Source: Proteinivorax tanatarense (lineage in GTDB: Bacteria > Bacillota > Proteinivoracia > Proteinivoracales > Proteinivoracaceae). Taken from it: a stretch of 64,000 nucleotides of DNA. The notes beneath the pieces are model-generated. The model did not search any database. It worked only from the letters and a program-made list of their open reading frames with translations, and was not told where the DNA came from. The stretch is taken from the NCBI RefSeq assembly GCF_040267685.1, contig NZ_CP158367.1, forward strand, positions 2,976,001-3,040,000, read 5' to 3'. Positions 18,367-27,681 of the stretch are shown here, in pieces; positions within the stretch are counted from its first letter, which is position 1; every line of letters begins with the position of its first letter. Position numbers and translations under genes: made by a program.

Positions 18367-18969
18367 CTACAAGTTTCCTCCCATTTCCCAAGCCATTTTT
18401 TTAAAAAATCTCTCTGCGTAAAGCACCCTACGATTATATATGTTTTTTGAGATATTATAGTTAAGTTTCTGTCGTTGCTGCTCTACCATTTGATTCCATT
18501 TGCCGCCCAGGAAAAAATTTATACATCTTTTTGGACTTAGGTCTTCACTAACAACATAGTGCATACCAAGCCAAACATCCAAAGTTCCGGTATGATCAAT
18601 GATATCTGCATCTTGCAAAACTTTAGCTGGTAGACTTAAACTTCTATTTTCTCGCTTGTTGTGATAATAAATTAACTTTGCAATTTCTTCAAGTTCATTT
18701 TTGGACACCACATTTTTCAAAAGCTTTTTAGTCAACACGGCTCCTGTAAAGTTGTGAGGTTCTCTTCCTTTGGCAACATCGTGGAAAATAGCAGCTAAAT
18801 ACAACCTGTCTTTATGCTTTGAGCTTAAACCTCCCAATTTTTCTGTTAGTTTTATAGCTAAGTTAGCCACTCTCTCCCCATGATAAAATAAATATCCCGT
18901 CTCTCTCTCCTTATACTTAACTTCTCTTAGATTTTCATAGGCTATCTCTTTAGCCTTACAAACGTTCAT
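18367..18969 (-). CDS. HD-domain phosphohydrolase
   Basis: About 200 residues. The HD signature is visible as H-G-E-R-V (metal His near 34), then AAIFHDVAKG (HD pair near 66), and a later YYHNKRE and LQDADIIDHTG, giving the H...HD...D metal site. Such proteins cleave phosphate esters of nucleotides or signalling molecules; the substrate cannot be told. Start: ATG 18969 with GGTGA upstream is preferred over GTG 18978. The gene overlaps the end of mscS, and its 3' end overlaps or abuts the helicase start, so the three are likely one operon. Confidence 0.82.
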   Translation of the reverse strand: MNVCKAKEIAYENLREVKYKERETGYLFYHGERVANLAIKLTEKLGGLSSKHKDRLYLAAIFHDVAKGREPHNFTGAVLTKKLLKNVVSKNELEEIAKLIYYHNKRENRSLSLPAKVLQDADIIDHTGTLDVWLGMHYVVSEDLSPKRCINFFLGGKWNQMVEQQRQKLNYNISKNIYNRRVLYAERFFKKMAWEMGGNL

Positions 18970-20098
18970 TTTCTTCACCAGCTTTTTCTTGATTTTGGCT
19001 TTCTAAGTTATTTTCAAAGTATATACTTCTAGAAGGGAAAGCAACAGATACATTTTCTTTTTCTAAAATTTCCATAATTTTAAAGTTAATATCCTCTTTA
19101 ACAGCTAGAAACTCTCCCCAGTCTGTTGTGTTTGTGAAAAAATAAATAAATATATCCAAGCTGCTATCATTAAAACCATCAAAGTTTGCAAATATGATTT
19201 CTGGATGGACATCAGGGTGGTTTTCAAGCATTTCCCTTATAAGGATTATACACTTATCTAGCTTCTCTTTAGGAGTTGTATAAGTGACACCTAACTTAAA
19301 TGTAATTTGCCGTCTACCCATTTTAGTCCAGTTTGTAACAGCTTCATTAGCAAGTACAGAATTGGGCACAGTTACTAAGGATTGAGCAAAAGTCCTAACT
19401 TTAGTACTACGAAAAGTTATATCTTCTACAACACCCTCTACAGAAGGACTTTTAATCCAGTCTCCCATAGAAAAAGGTTTGTCCATAATAATAACTATAC
19501 CTCCAAATATGTTTCCTAAGGCATCTTGAGCAGCTAAAGCGAAAGCTAATCCACCTATTCCCAAGCCTGCAACAAAACCATTTACATCATACCCCCATTC
19601 CTGAGCAATTATACTAACACTGATAGCTACAATCACCACTCGCAGTGCTTTTGAAAGAAAGGGAAGTAAAATTTGGTCTAACTCAATCCTAAACTTCACT
19701 TTTAGTTTTTCAAAGAATGATGAAGAAGTATCCGTTAAATTATAAAATCCCGATGCTATAAAAGCAATCACCAGCGAACGGTACAAACTCAAAAGTAGCT
19801 CTTGATAGTTTTCTTCAATCAGAGGTATTGAAGTTATGGCTATATATAGGCCTAAAGTAAGTATTATACTTTTGATTGGATTTCTAAAAGCAGAAATCAC
19901 TTTTGTGTCCGCAGAGGTATTAGTTTTTTCTGTTAAATCAACTATTCGTGGGAAAACAAAAGAATCAAAAACTCTGGCAAAACAGTAAAAAATAAAATAA
20001 TAAATAATTGCAATGGTTGGGTACTTAAATACTTTCCAAACCAGCAGCAACCAAGGTGGCAAAATCTCATCTAAGTAGTTCAAGGGCAATAGTTCCAT
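18956..20098 (-). CDS. MscS-family small-conductance mechanosensitive channel
   Basis: 380 residues. Four or five hydrophobic segments cover the first ~200 residues (near 15-40, 70-95, 100-120, 150-170). The pore helix and beta-domain signature GLGIGGLAFALAAQDALGNIFGG at about 180-203 and the following IIMDKPFSMGDWI are characteristic of MscS. A cytoplasmic C-terminal domain follows. It releases solutes on osmotic downshock and would suit a saline or fluctuating habitat. It has its own GGGAGG site and begins after the glyS terminator. Confidence 0.93.
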   Translation of the reverse strand: MELLPLNYLDEILPPWLLLVWKVFKYPTIAIIYYFIFYCFARVFDSFVFPRIVDLTEKTNTSADTKVISAFRNPIKSIILTLGLYIAITSIPLIEENYQELLLSLYRSLVIAFIASGFYNLTDTSSSFFEKLKVKFRIELDQILLPFLSKALRVVIVAISVSIIAQEWGYDVNGFVAGLGIGGLAFALAAQDALGNIFGGIVIIMDKPFSMGDWIKSPSVEGVVEDITFRSTKVRTFAQSLVTVPNSVLANEAVTNWTKMGRRQITFKLGVTYTTPKEKLDKCIILIREMLENHPDVHPEIIFANFDGFNDSSLDIFIYFFTNTTDWGEFLAVKEDINFKIMEILEKENVSVAFPSRSIYFENNLESQNQEKAGEENERL

Positions 20099-20121
20099 TT
20101 TATCTGCCTCCCTTTTAATAA

Positions 20122-20145
20122 GAGACTAGGCATCAGCCTAGTCTC
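20122..20145 (-). terminator. Terminator after glyS
   Basis: The perfect stem GAGACTAGGC/GCCTAGTCTC lies between the glyS stop and the mscS start. The T-tract on the minus strand is interrupted (TTATT), so some read-through into mscS is possible. Confidence 0.7.
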
Positions 20146-20150
20146 AATTT

Positions 20151-21539
20151 TTAATAGTTTAGCTTATCCTCTAAAAACTGCTCTACCTTATTTATTTCTA
20201 CTCTAGCCTGTTCCATGGTGTCTCTGTTTCGTATTGTTACACAGTTATCTTCTAAAGAATCAAAATCATAGGTTATACAATAAGGGGTTCCTACTTCATC
20301 CTGTCTTCTGTACCTTTTTCCTATACTTCCCTTTTCATCAAAATCTACCATAAACTTATCGCTAAGTTTCTCATGAATTTCTAAAGCTTCACTACTTAGT
20401 TTTTTGGAAAGAGGTAATACAGCAGCTTTAAAAGGCGCTAGCACCGGATGGATTTTTAGCACAGTACGGGAGTCATTGTCTAGCTCCTCCTGTTGGTAGC
20501 AATCAGCTAAAAAAGCTAACGCCAGTCTATTTAAGCCTACAGAAGGTTCAATCACATACGGAACATACTTTTCTTGAGTAACTGGATCCTGATAGCTAAG
20601 ATCTTTTTTAGAATATTCCATATGTCTTTTTAAGTCAAAGTCAGTTCGGTTAGCTATGCCCCATAGCTCCCCCCATCCAAAAGGGAATTTAAACTCAATG
20701 TCAGTTGTAGCATCGCTATAATGGGATAACTCTTCTTTTTCATGATCGCGCATCCTTATACTATCTGGATTTAGACCTAAATCCAACAACCATTGCTTAC
20801 AAAACTCTTTCCAGTACTTAAACCATTTTTCCCCTTCATCAGGATGAATAAAAAATTCCATCTCCATCTGCTCAAATTCCCTGGTTCTGAAAATAAAATT
20901 CCCTGGCGTAATTTCATTTCTAAAGCTTTTACCTATTTGGGCTATACCAAAAGGAACTTGTTTTCTACAACTTCTTGCCACATTTTTGAAGTTTATAAAA
21001 ATTCCTTGAGCTGTTTCAGGACGCAGATATACTTCCGATTGAGAGTCTTCTGTAACACCTTGGAATGTTTTAAACATCAAGTTAAATTCTCTGATATCAG
21101 TATAGTTTAGCTTACCACACTGAGGACACTTAATTTCTTTCTCTTCAATAAAGTTCTTTAATTCTTGCTGGTCCCATCCGTCTACACCTGTAGCCTCTTC
21201 ACCTTTACTTTGATAATAGTCTTCAACCAGTTTGTCAGCCCTATATCTTGCTTTACAATCTTTACAATCAACTAAAGGGTCGTTAAACCCTCCTATATGA
21301 CCTGAAGCCTCCCATACCTTTGGATTCATAAGTAAAGCGGAGTCAAGTCCCACTACATTGAGGTTCCTTTTGACAAATTTTTTCCACCATGCAGCTTTTA
21401 TATTGTTTAGCAACTCAATACCTAGGGGCCCATAATCCCATGTATTGGCAAGCCCCCCATATATATCAGACCCTGGAAAAATAAATCCCCTACTTTTACA
21501 CAAACCAACTAGTGTTTCCATATCCATTTTTTTGTTCAT
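20151..21539 (-). CDS. glyS: Glycyl-tRNA synthetase (homodimeric type)
   Basis: Charges tRNA-Gly. 462 residues from ATG 21539, which has AGGAGG upstream; a 15-codon upstream extension lies in the leader. Class II motifs are clear: motif 1 region [20 protein letters not shown], motif 2 [21 protein letters not shown] and motif 3 [11 protein letters not shown]. Zinc-binding cysteines appear as CKDCKARY and CPQCGKLNY. This is the alpha-2 type (GlyQS single chain), not the alpha2-beta2 type. Expression is controlled by the T-box leader just upstream. Confidence 0.97.
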   Translation of the reverse strand: MNKKMDMETLVGLCKSRGFIFPGSDIYGGLANTWDYGPLGIELLNNIKAAWWKKFVKRNLNVVGLDSALLMNPKVWEASGHIGGFNDPLVDCKDCKARYRADKLVEDYYQSKGEEATGVDGWDQQELKNFIEEKEIKCPQCGKLNYTDIREFNLMFKTFQGVTEDSQSEVYLRPETAQGIFINFKNVARSCRKQVPFGIAQIGKSFRNEITPGNFIFRTREFEQMEMEFFIHPDEGEKWFKYWKEFCKQWLLDLGLNPDSIRMRDHEKEELSHYSDATTDIEFKFPFGWGELWGIANRTDFDLKRHMEYSKKDLSYQDPVTQEKYVPYVIEPSVGLNRLALAFLADCYQQEELDNDSRTVLKIHPVLAPFKAAVLPLSKKLSSEALEIHEKLSDKFMVDFDEKGSIGKRYRRQDEVGTPYCITYDFDSLEDNCVTIRNRDTMEQARVEINKVEQFLEDKLNY

Positions 21540-21561
21540 GCTTTTACCTCCTATTGTACAA

Positions 21562-21755
21562 TATAAAAGCTTTCCATCCCTCAAGGGACGGAAAGCTTGG
21601 TTTCCGCGGTGCCACCCTTATTGACAACTAAAATAGTTGTCCACTCTAAAAAACACTAGGAGCGCCTTCACTTAATTCAAGTGCCGAGCTTACACCATCC
21701 TCGACTCGCTGCTTACTTTGCACTTAAGTTACTACTCTCCATTATTGTGTTAACT
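21562..21755 (-). promoter_or_regulatory. Glycine T-box riboswitch leader of glyS
   Basis: On the minus strand the leader contains the T-box core GGGTGGCACCGCGG (about 21603-21617) that pairs with uncharged tRNA-Gly. Upstream is a stem I region whose specifier loop shows GAAGGCGC with the glycine codon GGC (21664-21666), and a GGATGGTG-type apical loop. Downstream is a strong terminator (AAGCTTTCCGTCCC/GGGATGGAAAGCTT, 21567-21598, then T4). Uncharged tRNA-Gly should favour the antiterminator and switch glyS on. This is a short, single-specifier glyQS-type leader. Confidence 0.93.
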
Positions 21756-21801
21756 AATATATTATTTCTTAATTTATACAAAAACTGCTTAAATGTCAAG
21801 G

Positions 21802-24699
21802 TTATAAACTAACTATACTAATTTCATTTTTAAACTGATTTTCTATTTCATCAACCATATAATCATGGCAGGTAAAAAACAACACTTGTACTTCTTTGCT
21901 TATTTCCTCAAAAACTTTTATCATCTCTCTTCTTCTTTGCTTATCAAAGTTTACCATAACATCATCGACTATCAAAGGCATAGGTTTATTAGATCTTGCA
22001 AACTCAATAGCTAAAGCCATTCTAACTGCTAAAAGCAACTGTTCTTGAGTGCCACGGCTTAGCTGCTTTAAGGAAAGTTTTTCCCTTTTTTCGTCAATAA
22101 CTTTTAAAGTTGATTGCTCATCATCTGAGATAACCTTTATATACCTTCCTCCAGTTATTATATTAAAATAACTAGAAGTTCTTTTTAGAACCTCAGGCTG
22201 CCTTTTATGTCTATGTGATTCTGTTGCATTTTCTAAAATTTTTTTTGCTATAGCCATTTCATAGTACTGTGATATTTCTTCTGCTAGCTGACTGTTTAAT
22301 CCTTCCTGTTTATATTGTAAGTCTTCAATTGTTTTATCTTTTTTAATTATTTCCAGCTGATTTTTGTTTTTTCCTAGCTCACTTAATAAAAAGTCTATCT
22401 CTTTATCTAGCTGTTTTTTATGTTCTTTAAAGCTTACTACTTCTTCTTCTAGGTCGCATCCTTTTTTATCCCCCAACTCTTTTTCTATCTGATCTTTTTC
22501 AAGTGAAGATAGCGATATTTCTAATTCTAAACTGTTAAGCTCATTTAAAAGTCTTCTTTTCTCTTCAGATTTTGTATACATTTGCTCAAGTTGGTAAAGA
22601 CTTGTCACTTTAGCTTCGTTATATAAGTTAGAAAGTTTATTTTGTTTCTTTTTTATTTGTTGTTCTAAAATTTGTTTTTTTTGCTTCAGCGTTCCCATTT
22701 GCTTTTCTAAATTGCTTTTATTTTCTTTAATATCTTTATGATTGTCAAGTTTGCTTTTAAGAATTTTTAAAACAACAATACTTTCATCAAGTGATGACGG
22801 AATCTCCTTTTCTTTGATCTCTTCCGCCAATTTAGCAACTTTTTTAATAAAATCATCTTCTAATGCTTTTGCATCACCCAGCTCTATTTCGTCCTTTCTA
22901 CATTGGTACATATGGTGTTGACACCTTTGCAAAGTTGCTATGGCGGACCTAGCTTCATCAAATGACATTTGGGGATTTAAGTGTATATTAACTAACATCT
23001 CTTCCTTTTTCTTGTTCAGCCTCATAAGTTCTGCGGATATGTTTTTTTCCTTTTCACCAAAGTTGTTAATTTGGGATAGCAACTCTTTTTTTTCCTTTAA
23101 TGAATTTTCCATGTTCATAAGCTTCTCATGTAGGCCAATCAAGCTGTGTTCGTCGGGGGAAACATTTAACTGTTCCGAAATTTTATTAATTTTACTATTT
23201 ATTATATTTTTGTTTTTCTTGCTTTTTAACCCATTAGTTACTTCTAAAGCAAACGCTATAACAAAACAAATTCCTGCAGCGACCGCTAAAATTGTAGCTC
23301 CCATCACTGAAAATACATTTAAGTAACTGGCAAACATAGCTATAATAACTACACCTGCTGCTAAAGCTGAGTATGTATAGCCAGTTTTAACAGATGTGCT
23401 TTTTGCCTGTTGTTTTAACCTCTGTAGCTTTAAAAAAAGTTCTTTTTCTATGCGATAAGTTTCTTCATCATTATTGGTTGATATTTCATTTATCTTTTTG
23501 TTAGCTAAATCTTTTTGTTGCATTATATACTCTTTTTGATTTAGGAGCCTATTATTTTCCTCTTTTAAGGTTTCAAAAGTAGCAAATAGCAATTCAAAAT
23601 CCAAATGCAATAAACTATCTATATCTTTGGAAAATCCGACTTTTTTTAAAGAACTTGCTATTTCTTCCTTTTTAGCTTTTACTTTATTTTCTAAATCTAT
23701 TAGCTTACTTTTTTTCTTTGCCAGTTCTAAGCTCATTTCAACTTTTTTTATTTCGGCCTCCATAGCTAGTAATTGTTTATTGGGCTGCTGTTCTGACAAC
23801 TCAATTTCCAGCTTTTGCTGTTCAAAAATTAGGTCATCTAGCTGCAGCTGGGCAGCTTCGATTTCCTCCTCCTGTTCACGGGCAATCCTAATATAACTAA
23901 AATCCAGTTCATCAGATGGCATTTTTTTCAGCTTGTTTTCAACTTCTAACATTGTTAAATAGCTAGGTTGTATGCGTTGCAATTTTTCAAGTTTATTAAT
24001 TTCTCTAGCTAGCTCGTCCCTTTTTTTCTTTTTGCTTTCTAGCTGTTTTTCAACTTCGAGTATCTGGTCTTCTATAACATAGAAATTCTCTGATTCTTTT
24101 TTGGCCTTTTCAAGCTCTTTTTTAACTTCATCTAATTGATTAAACAAATAATTTATTTTTTTCTTTCTGCCTTTAGGTGTGTATAGTTGCTCCATTTCTT
24201 TAGTGAAATGTTGAATAATAGAGCTGACATCCACTCCAAAACCTGCCCCCTGTAGATAGCCAGTAACTTCTTCTTTATTTAAGCTTTTAAAATTTTGAAG
24301 TTGATCTATTCCAAAACAAAATATACTCTCAAAAGTTTTTTTGTTCAGTCCAGGGGGTAAAAGTTCCGTCAAGTTTTTGACGGGTTTCCCACTTAGCACA
24401 TCTAATTTTTCTTTTACAGCACTTTTGCCTTTTAAGTTATCAATCCTTTTAACTCTGATAGTCTGATTTTCAGTGCTTATATCTATATATCCACCGTACC
24501 TTCCTCCGTTAATAGGATTGTATCTATCTATCTTATTTCTATTTTCAAACCCAAAAAATATTGAAGAAATAAACTTTTTTAAAGTTGTTTTTCCTTTTTC
24601 ATTTTTTCCATAAAAAATGTTTGTACGTGGACTTAAGTTGTTTATCTCTAATTCTTTATGAATACCAAATCCACTTACATATATATCAGTTACCTTCAT
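21802..24699 (-). CDS. yhaN: YhaN-like SMC/Rad50-type ATPase
   Basis: About 965 residues. Walker A YGKNEKGKTT lies near the N-terminus. Long coiled coils surround a central pair of hydrophobic helices (about 450-505 of the mature protein), and the C-terminus has the ABC signature LSRGTQEQLLLAVR and Walker B LIVDDVMVNFD. Central membrane helices are typical of YhaN and distinguish it from SbcC. With YhaO it should form a membrane-linked DNA-processing complex; the Bacillus pair is tied to DNA repair and genome stability. Start: ATG 24699 (MKVTDIYVSG) with AAGGGTGAT upstream, overlapping the yhaO stop by 14 bp. Eighteen upstream codons in frame are unlikely to be used. Confidence 0.9.
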   Translation of the reverse strand: MKVTDIYVSGFGIHKELEINNLSPRTNIFYGKNEKGKTTLKKFISSIFFGFENRNKIDRYNPINGGRYGGYIDISTENQTIRVKRIDNLKGKSAVKEKLDVLSGKPVKNLTELLPPGLNKKTFESIFCFGIDQLQNFKSLNKEEVTGYLQGAGFGVDVSSIIQHFTKEMEQLYTPKGRKKKINYLFNQLDEVKKELEKAKKESENFYVIEDQILEVEKQLESKKKKRDELAREINKLEKLQRIQPSYLTMLEVENKLKKMPSDELDFSYIRIAREQEEEIEAAQLQLDDLIFEQQKLEIELSEQQPNKQLLAMEAEIKKVEMSLELAKKKSKLIDLENKVKAKKEEIASSLKKVGFSKDIDSLLHLDFELLFATFETLKEENNRLLNQKEYIMQQKDLANKKINEISTNNDEETYRIEKELFLKLQRLKQQAKSTSVKTGYTYSALAAGVVIIAMFASYLNVFSVMGATILAVAAGICFVIAFALEVTNGLKSKKNKNIINSKINKISEQLNVSPDEHSLIGLHEKLMNMENSLKEKKELLSQINNFGEKEKNISAELMRLNKKKEEMLVNIHLNPQMSFDEARSAIATLQRCQHHMYQCRKDEIELGDAKALEDDFIKKVAKLAEEIKEKEIPSSLDESIVVLKILKSKLDNHKDIKENKSNLEKQMGTLKQKKQILEQQIKKKQNKLSNLYNEAKVTSLYQLEQMYTKSEEKRRLLNELNSLELEISLSSLEKDQIEKELGDKKGCDLEEEVVSFKEHKKQLDKEIDFLLSELGKNKNQLEIIKKDKTIEDLQYKQEGLNSQLAEEISQYYEMAIAKKILENATESHRHKRQPEVLKRTSSYFNIITGGRYIKVISDDEQSTLKVIDEKREKLSLKQLSRGTQEQLLLAVRMALAIEFARSNKPMPLIVDDVMVNFDKQRRREMIKVFEEISKEVQVLFFTCHDYMVDEIENQFKNEISIVSL

Positions 24700-25909
24700 G
24701 GCAATCACCCTTTTCCAGCACCTCATCGATAGCTCTTTGTAAGCCAGCTTCAAAAATTTGATCTAGATTAAGGTCCTGTTCATCTAAAAAACTAATTAGC
24801 TTTATGTTTCCTCTATTTACCTCATCATAGATTTCATGCTTGAGTAGATTGTCATTTTCAGCTTGTTCACAATAATTTAAAAAATCCCCTAAAAAACCTT
24901 GTTGCTCCTTGATAGTATCTAAATCAGCATCGGGCTTAGTTTCCTTTTGAATACTTTCTAACCAGACAAAATTAGCTGTACTAGTGAAAATAGTTCTTAA
25001 CTCATCTACAATATCCTGCAAATCTGCTTTGCTTATGTTGTGTAGTTTACCCCTACCTTTTAAAATAGTTCGTACAATTATATTTTTTTGATGCTCGTTT
25101 TTTAGATTCTCCATCCCTTCTTTGATACGCTTAACTAGTTTACTTAAATCTAAATCTTTTATGTCAATTTCTTGCTGTAGCCAAATAACTTCAGCTAACG
25201 AACAAAACTCTTTTTTTACTGAGGTAGGTGTAGCCTCTACATAGTAGCACCCTCTTTCACCTATTTCATTTGGAGTTTTTCCCATTGGGCTACCGCTGTA
25301 TATAATAGCTGGGAATTCCGAAATTACTGTAGGTTTATGTATATGGCCCAAGGACCAATACTGATAGTTTTTAGATAGAAGATCATATTTTGTGCATGGA
25401 CTATAAGAATTTAAGTTTCCCCCTATTTCACAATGAAGTACTCCTATGTCAATTTTACCTTTAGCTTGGGGGAAATCCTTTGCTAAGTTTTTTTTTACTA
25501 TCTCTGTGGGATAACTCACTCCATGTATATAAACATCATTAAACCCCTTTAAAGGCACTGTTTCAACACTTGAAGAAAAAACATGTACATTTTTTGGATA
25601 AGAATGTCGTCTTTTATGATTTATAGGGTCATGATTTCCGCCTACAATAAAAACAGATATACCTTTTAAATCAAGGTACTCAAATACATTTCTGCACCTA
25701 ATTTCCGCCTTAACTGTCTGGTCTAAGTTGTCTAATAAATCTCCGGCTATAACAATAAAATCAACTTTTCTTAAAACAGCTAATTCTGCTATTTTATCCA
25801 ACACGTTATAAGAACTTTCAGACAGCCATTTTTGTATAGTTTTATTTGTTTGCAGTCTAAAAAAGGGCCTATTTAAATGAATATCAGCACAGTGAATAAA
25901 CTTTATCAT
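24686..25909 (-). CDS. yhaO: YhaO-like DNA exonuclease (Mre11/SbcD-type metallophosphoesterase)
   Basis: 407 residues. All phosphoesterase motifs are present: HCADIHL, AGDLLD, GGNHDP (GNHD), LHCEI and GHIHKP. This is the Mn-dependent nuclease core of the SbcD/Mre11 family. The C-terminal 150 residues form the capping and partner-binding region. It overlaps yhaN, its expected ATPase partner. It is divergent from phnD, with a promoter region of about 160 bp between them. Confidence 0.92.
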   Translation of the reverse strand: MIKFIHCADIHLNRPFFRLQTNKTIQKWLSESSYNVLDKIAELAVLRKVDFIVIAGDLLDNLDQTVKAEIRCRNVFEYLDLKGISVFIVGGNHDPINHKRRHSYPKNVHVFSSSVETVPLKGFNDVYIHGVSYPTEIVKKNLAKDFPQAKGKIDIGVLHCEIGGNLNSYSPCTKYDLLSKNYQYWSLGHIHKPTVISEFPAIIYSGSPMGKTPNEIGERGCYYVEATPTSVKKEFCSLAEVIWLQQEIDIKDLDLSKLVKRIKEGMENLKNEHQKNIIVRTILKGRGKLHNISKADLQDIVDELRTIFTSTANFVWLESIQKETKPDADLDTIKEQQGFLGDFLNYCEQAENDNLLKHEIYDEVNRGNIKLISFLDEQDLNLDQIFEAGLQRAIDEVLEKGDCHEGN

Positions 25910-26070
25910 TTATCATCACTCCTCTTTAATTATCTTCTACACCGAACTTATGTTTTCCTGCTACTTTGTATCGGTACGCTTTTCAAAAAAGCGAAATCGT
26001 ATTGCCACTATTTTATGATACTGCTAAACTCAGAGTTAGCAACAAATAAATATATGGAGGCTTATAACTT

Positions 26071-26946
26071 ATGAAGAAAATATCTGTATTACTTATCCTA
26101 ATTGTTATTGTATCGGTATCGGCAACAGGTTGTGTCGACGGAAATGATAGAGATTACCTAAAGATGGGGTTTGTTCCTATGATGGATGCAGACTCACTGG
26201 TGGAAAATGTAGAGCCTTTAGCTGAAATGCTATCAGATGAGCTAGGTGTTGAAGTTAGGGCTTTTACCGCCACTAGATATGTTGGGGTTGTTGAAGCTCT
26301 AGGGGCTGAGCAAGTTGATTTCGGTTTTATACCACCTATGGCATACGTTCTAGCTAATCAGCAAAGTGATGCACAAGTTATTTTAACTGCTTTAAATGAG
26401 CATGGAGAGGCTTATTATCGTTCGCAGTTTTTAGTTCGTAAAGACAGTAATATTCACGATTTCCAAGATATTAAAGGAAAAAATGTTGCTTTTGTGGATC
26501 CTACTTCTACATCAGGACATATTTTCCCTCATGCTCATTTGAAAAATTTAGGACTTGAAGGGGATAAAGATTTTAAATATCATTTTGCAGGAGGCCATGA
26601 TAGTGCTTTACAGTTACTACTAAATGGAGACGTGGACGTGGCGACTACTTTTGTTGATGCAAGAACAAGATATTCTGATGATTTCCCTACAGCTTTAGAA
26701 GAAACAGAAGTACTTGGTTATACCGAAAACATCCCTAACATTAGTGTTACTGCAGGAAGTCACTTAGATGAAGAAATGCAGCAAGAGATAAAAACCGCAT
26801 TGTTGAATATAGCCGATGATCCTGTTGGTGAAAAACTTCTAATAGAACTTTTTAATCAACACGGATATGTAGAAGCTAGCGATGAAGATTACGATGTAAT
26901 TCGAACTACTGCAAAGCTAATGGATATTGATCTTGAGGATCAGTAG
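26071..26946 (+). CDS. phnD: Phosphonate/phosphite-type ABC transporter substrate-binding lipoprotein
   Basis: 291 residues. It has a signal peptide with lipobox SATGC (Cys21), so it is a lipid-anchored extracytoplasmic protein. The PhnD family pattern is clear: MGFVPMMDA, a DFGFIPPMAYVLA segment, and FVDPTSTSGHIFP, the loop that binds the phosphono or phosphate group. The ligand could be phosphonate, phosphite, hypophosphite or phosphate esters. No C-P lyase or phosphonatase gene is nearby, so the ligand is open. GGAGG lies 10 bases before the ATG. It is first of a three-gene operon. Confidence 0.9.
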   Translation: MKKISVLLILIVIVSVSATGCVDGNDRDYLKMGFVPMMDADSLVENVEPLAEMLSDELGVEVRAFTATRYVGVVEALGAEQVDFGFIPPMAYVLANQQSDAQVILTALNEHGEAYYRSQFLVRKDSNIHDFQDIKGKNVAFVDPTSTSGHIFPHAHLKNLGLEGDKDFKYHFAGGHDSALQLLLNGDVDVATTFVDARTRYSDDFPTALEETEVLGYTENIPNISVTAGSHLDEEMQQEIKTALLNIADDPVGEKLLIELFNQHGYVEASDEDYDVIRTTAKLMDIDLEDQ

Positions 26947-26949
26947 AAA

Positions 26950-27681
26950 ATGGTTAATCTAAAAAATATATCTGTCTCGTATCAAAGAGGGGTAAATGCA
27001 CTAAAAGATGTTTCTTTATCCATTGACAAAGGGGAATTTGTTGCAATTGTAGGCCTAAGTGGCAGTGGCAAATCAACTCTTCTTAGAAGTATAAATTATT
27101 TGACCCCTCCAACTAATGGTGAGGTTTGCATAGATGGCGTTAAGTTATCTTCTTTATCTAAAAGAAAGTTAAAAAATACTAGAGCCAAAATCGGGTTTAT
27201 TTTTCAGGACTATAACTTAGTAGATAATTCATCTGTGTTTAATAACGTTTTATTAGGAAGACTTGCCTACACCAATACATTTTCTTCGCTATTAGGTTTA
27301 TTTTCTAGTTCAGATTATAATTTGGCTGAAAAAAATATTTGTAATGTGGGATTAAAGGATAAAATGTTTCAGAGGGTGGACCGGCTTAGTGGAGGTCAAA
27401 AACAGCGAGTTAGCATAGCTAGAGCTTTAACCCAAAATCCTAATATTATTCTCGCTGATGAGCCTGTATCTAGCCTAGATATAGCTACCGCAGAGTCTGT
27501 AATGGATTACCTATTAAAGTTTAATCATAAACGCCAAATAACTGTAATAATAAACCTACATGACATTAGATTAGCAAAAAAATATGCCAGTCGTATTGTA
27601 GGCTTAAAGGATGGGAAAATTGTCTTTGATGATAAGCCTACTAAATTGACTGACAGTATATTAAATGAAGTTTACTATTAA
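26950..27681 (+). CDS. phnC: Phosphonate-type ABC transporter ATPase
   Basis: 243 residues. Complete ABC ATPase: Walker A GLSGSGKST, Q-loop FIFQDYNLVD, signature LSGGQKQRVSIARAL, Walker B IILADEPVSSLD and H-loop NLHDI. The closest family by layout is PhnC. It starts 3 bp after phnD and overlaps the permease gene by 17 bp, which suggests coupled translation. It would energise uptake with PhnD and the fused PhnE. Confidence 0.92.
   Translation: MVNLKNISVSYQRGVNALKDVSLSIDKGEFVAIVGLSGSGKSTLLRSINYLTPPTNGEVCIDGVKLSSLSKRKLKNTRAKIGFIFQDYNLVDNSSVFNNVLLGRLAYTNTFSSLLGLFSSSDYNLAEKNICNVGLKDKMFQRVDRLSGGQKQRVSIARALTQNPNIILADEPVSSLDIATAESVMDYLLKFNHKRQITVIINLHDIRLAKKYASRIVGLKDGKIVFDDKPTKLTDSILNEVYY

Noticed and set aside
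25978-25994. Hairpin CGCTTTT-caa-AAAAGCG between yhaO and phnD
   Set aside because: It has no T-tract and its position between divergent genes does not suit a terminator. It could be an operator, but nothing else supports it.
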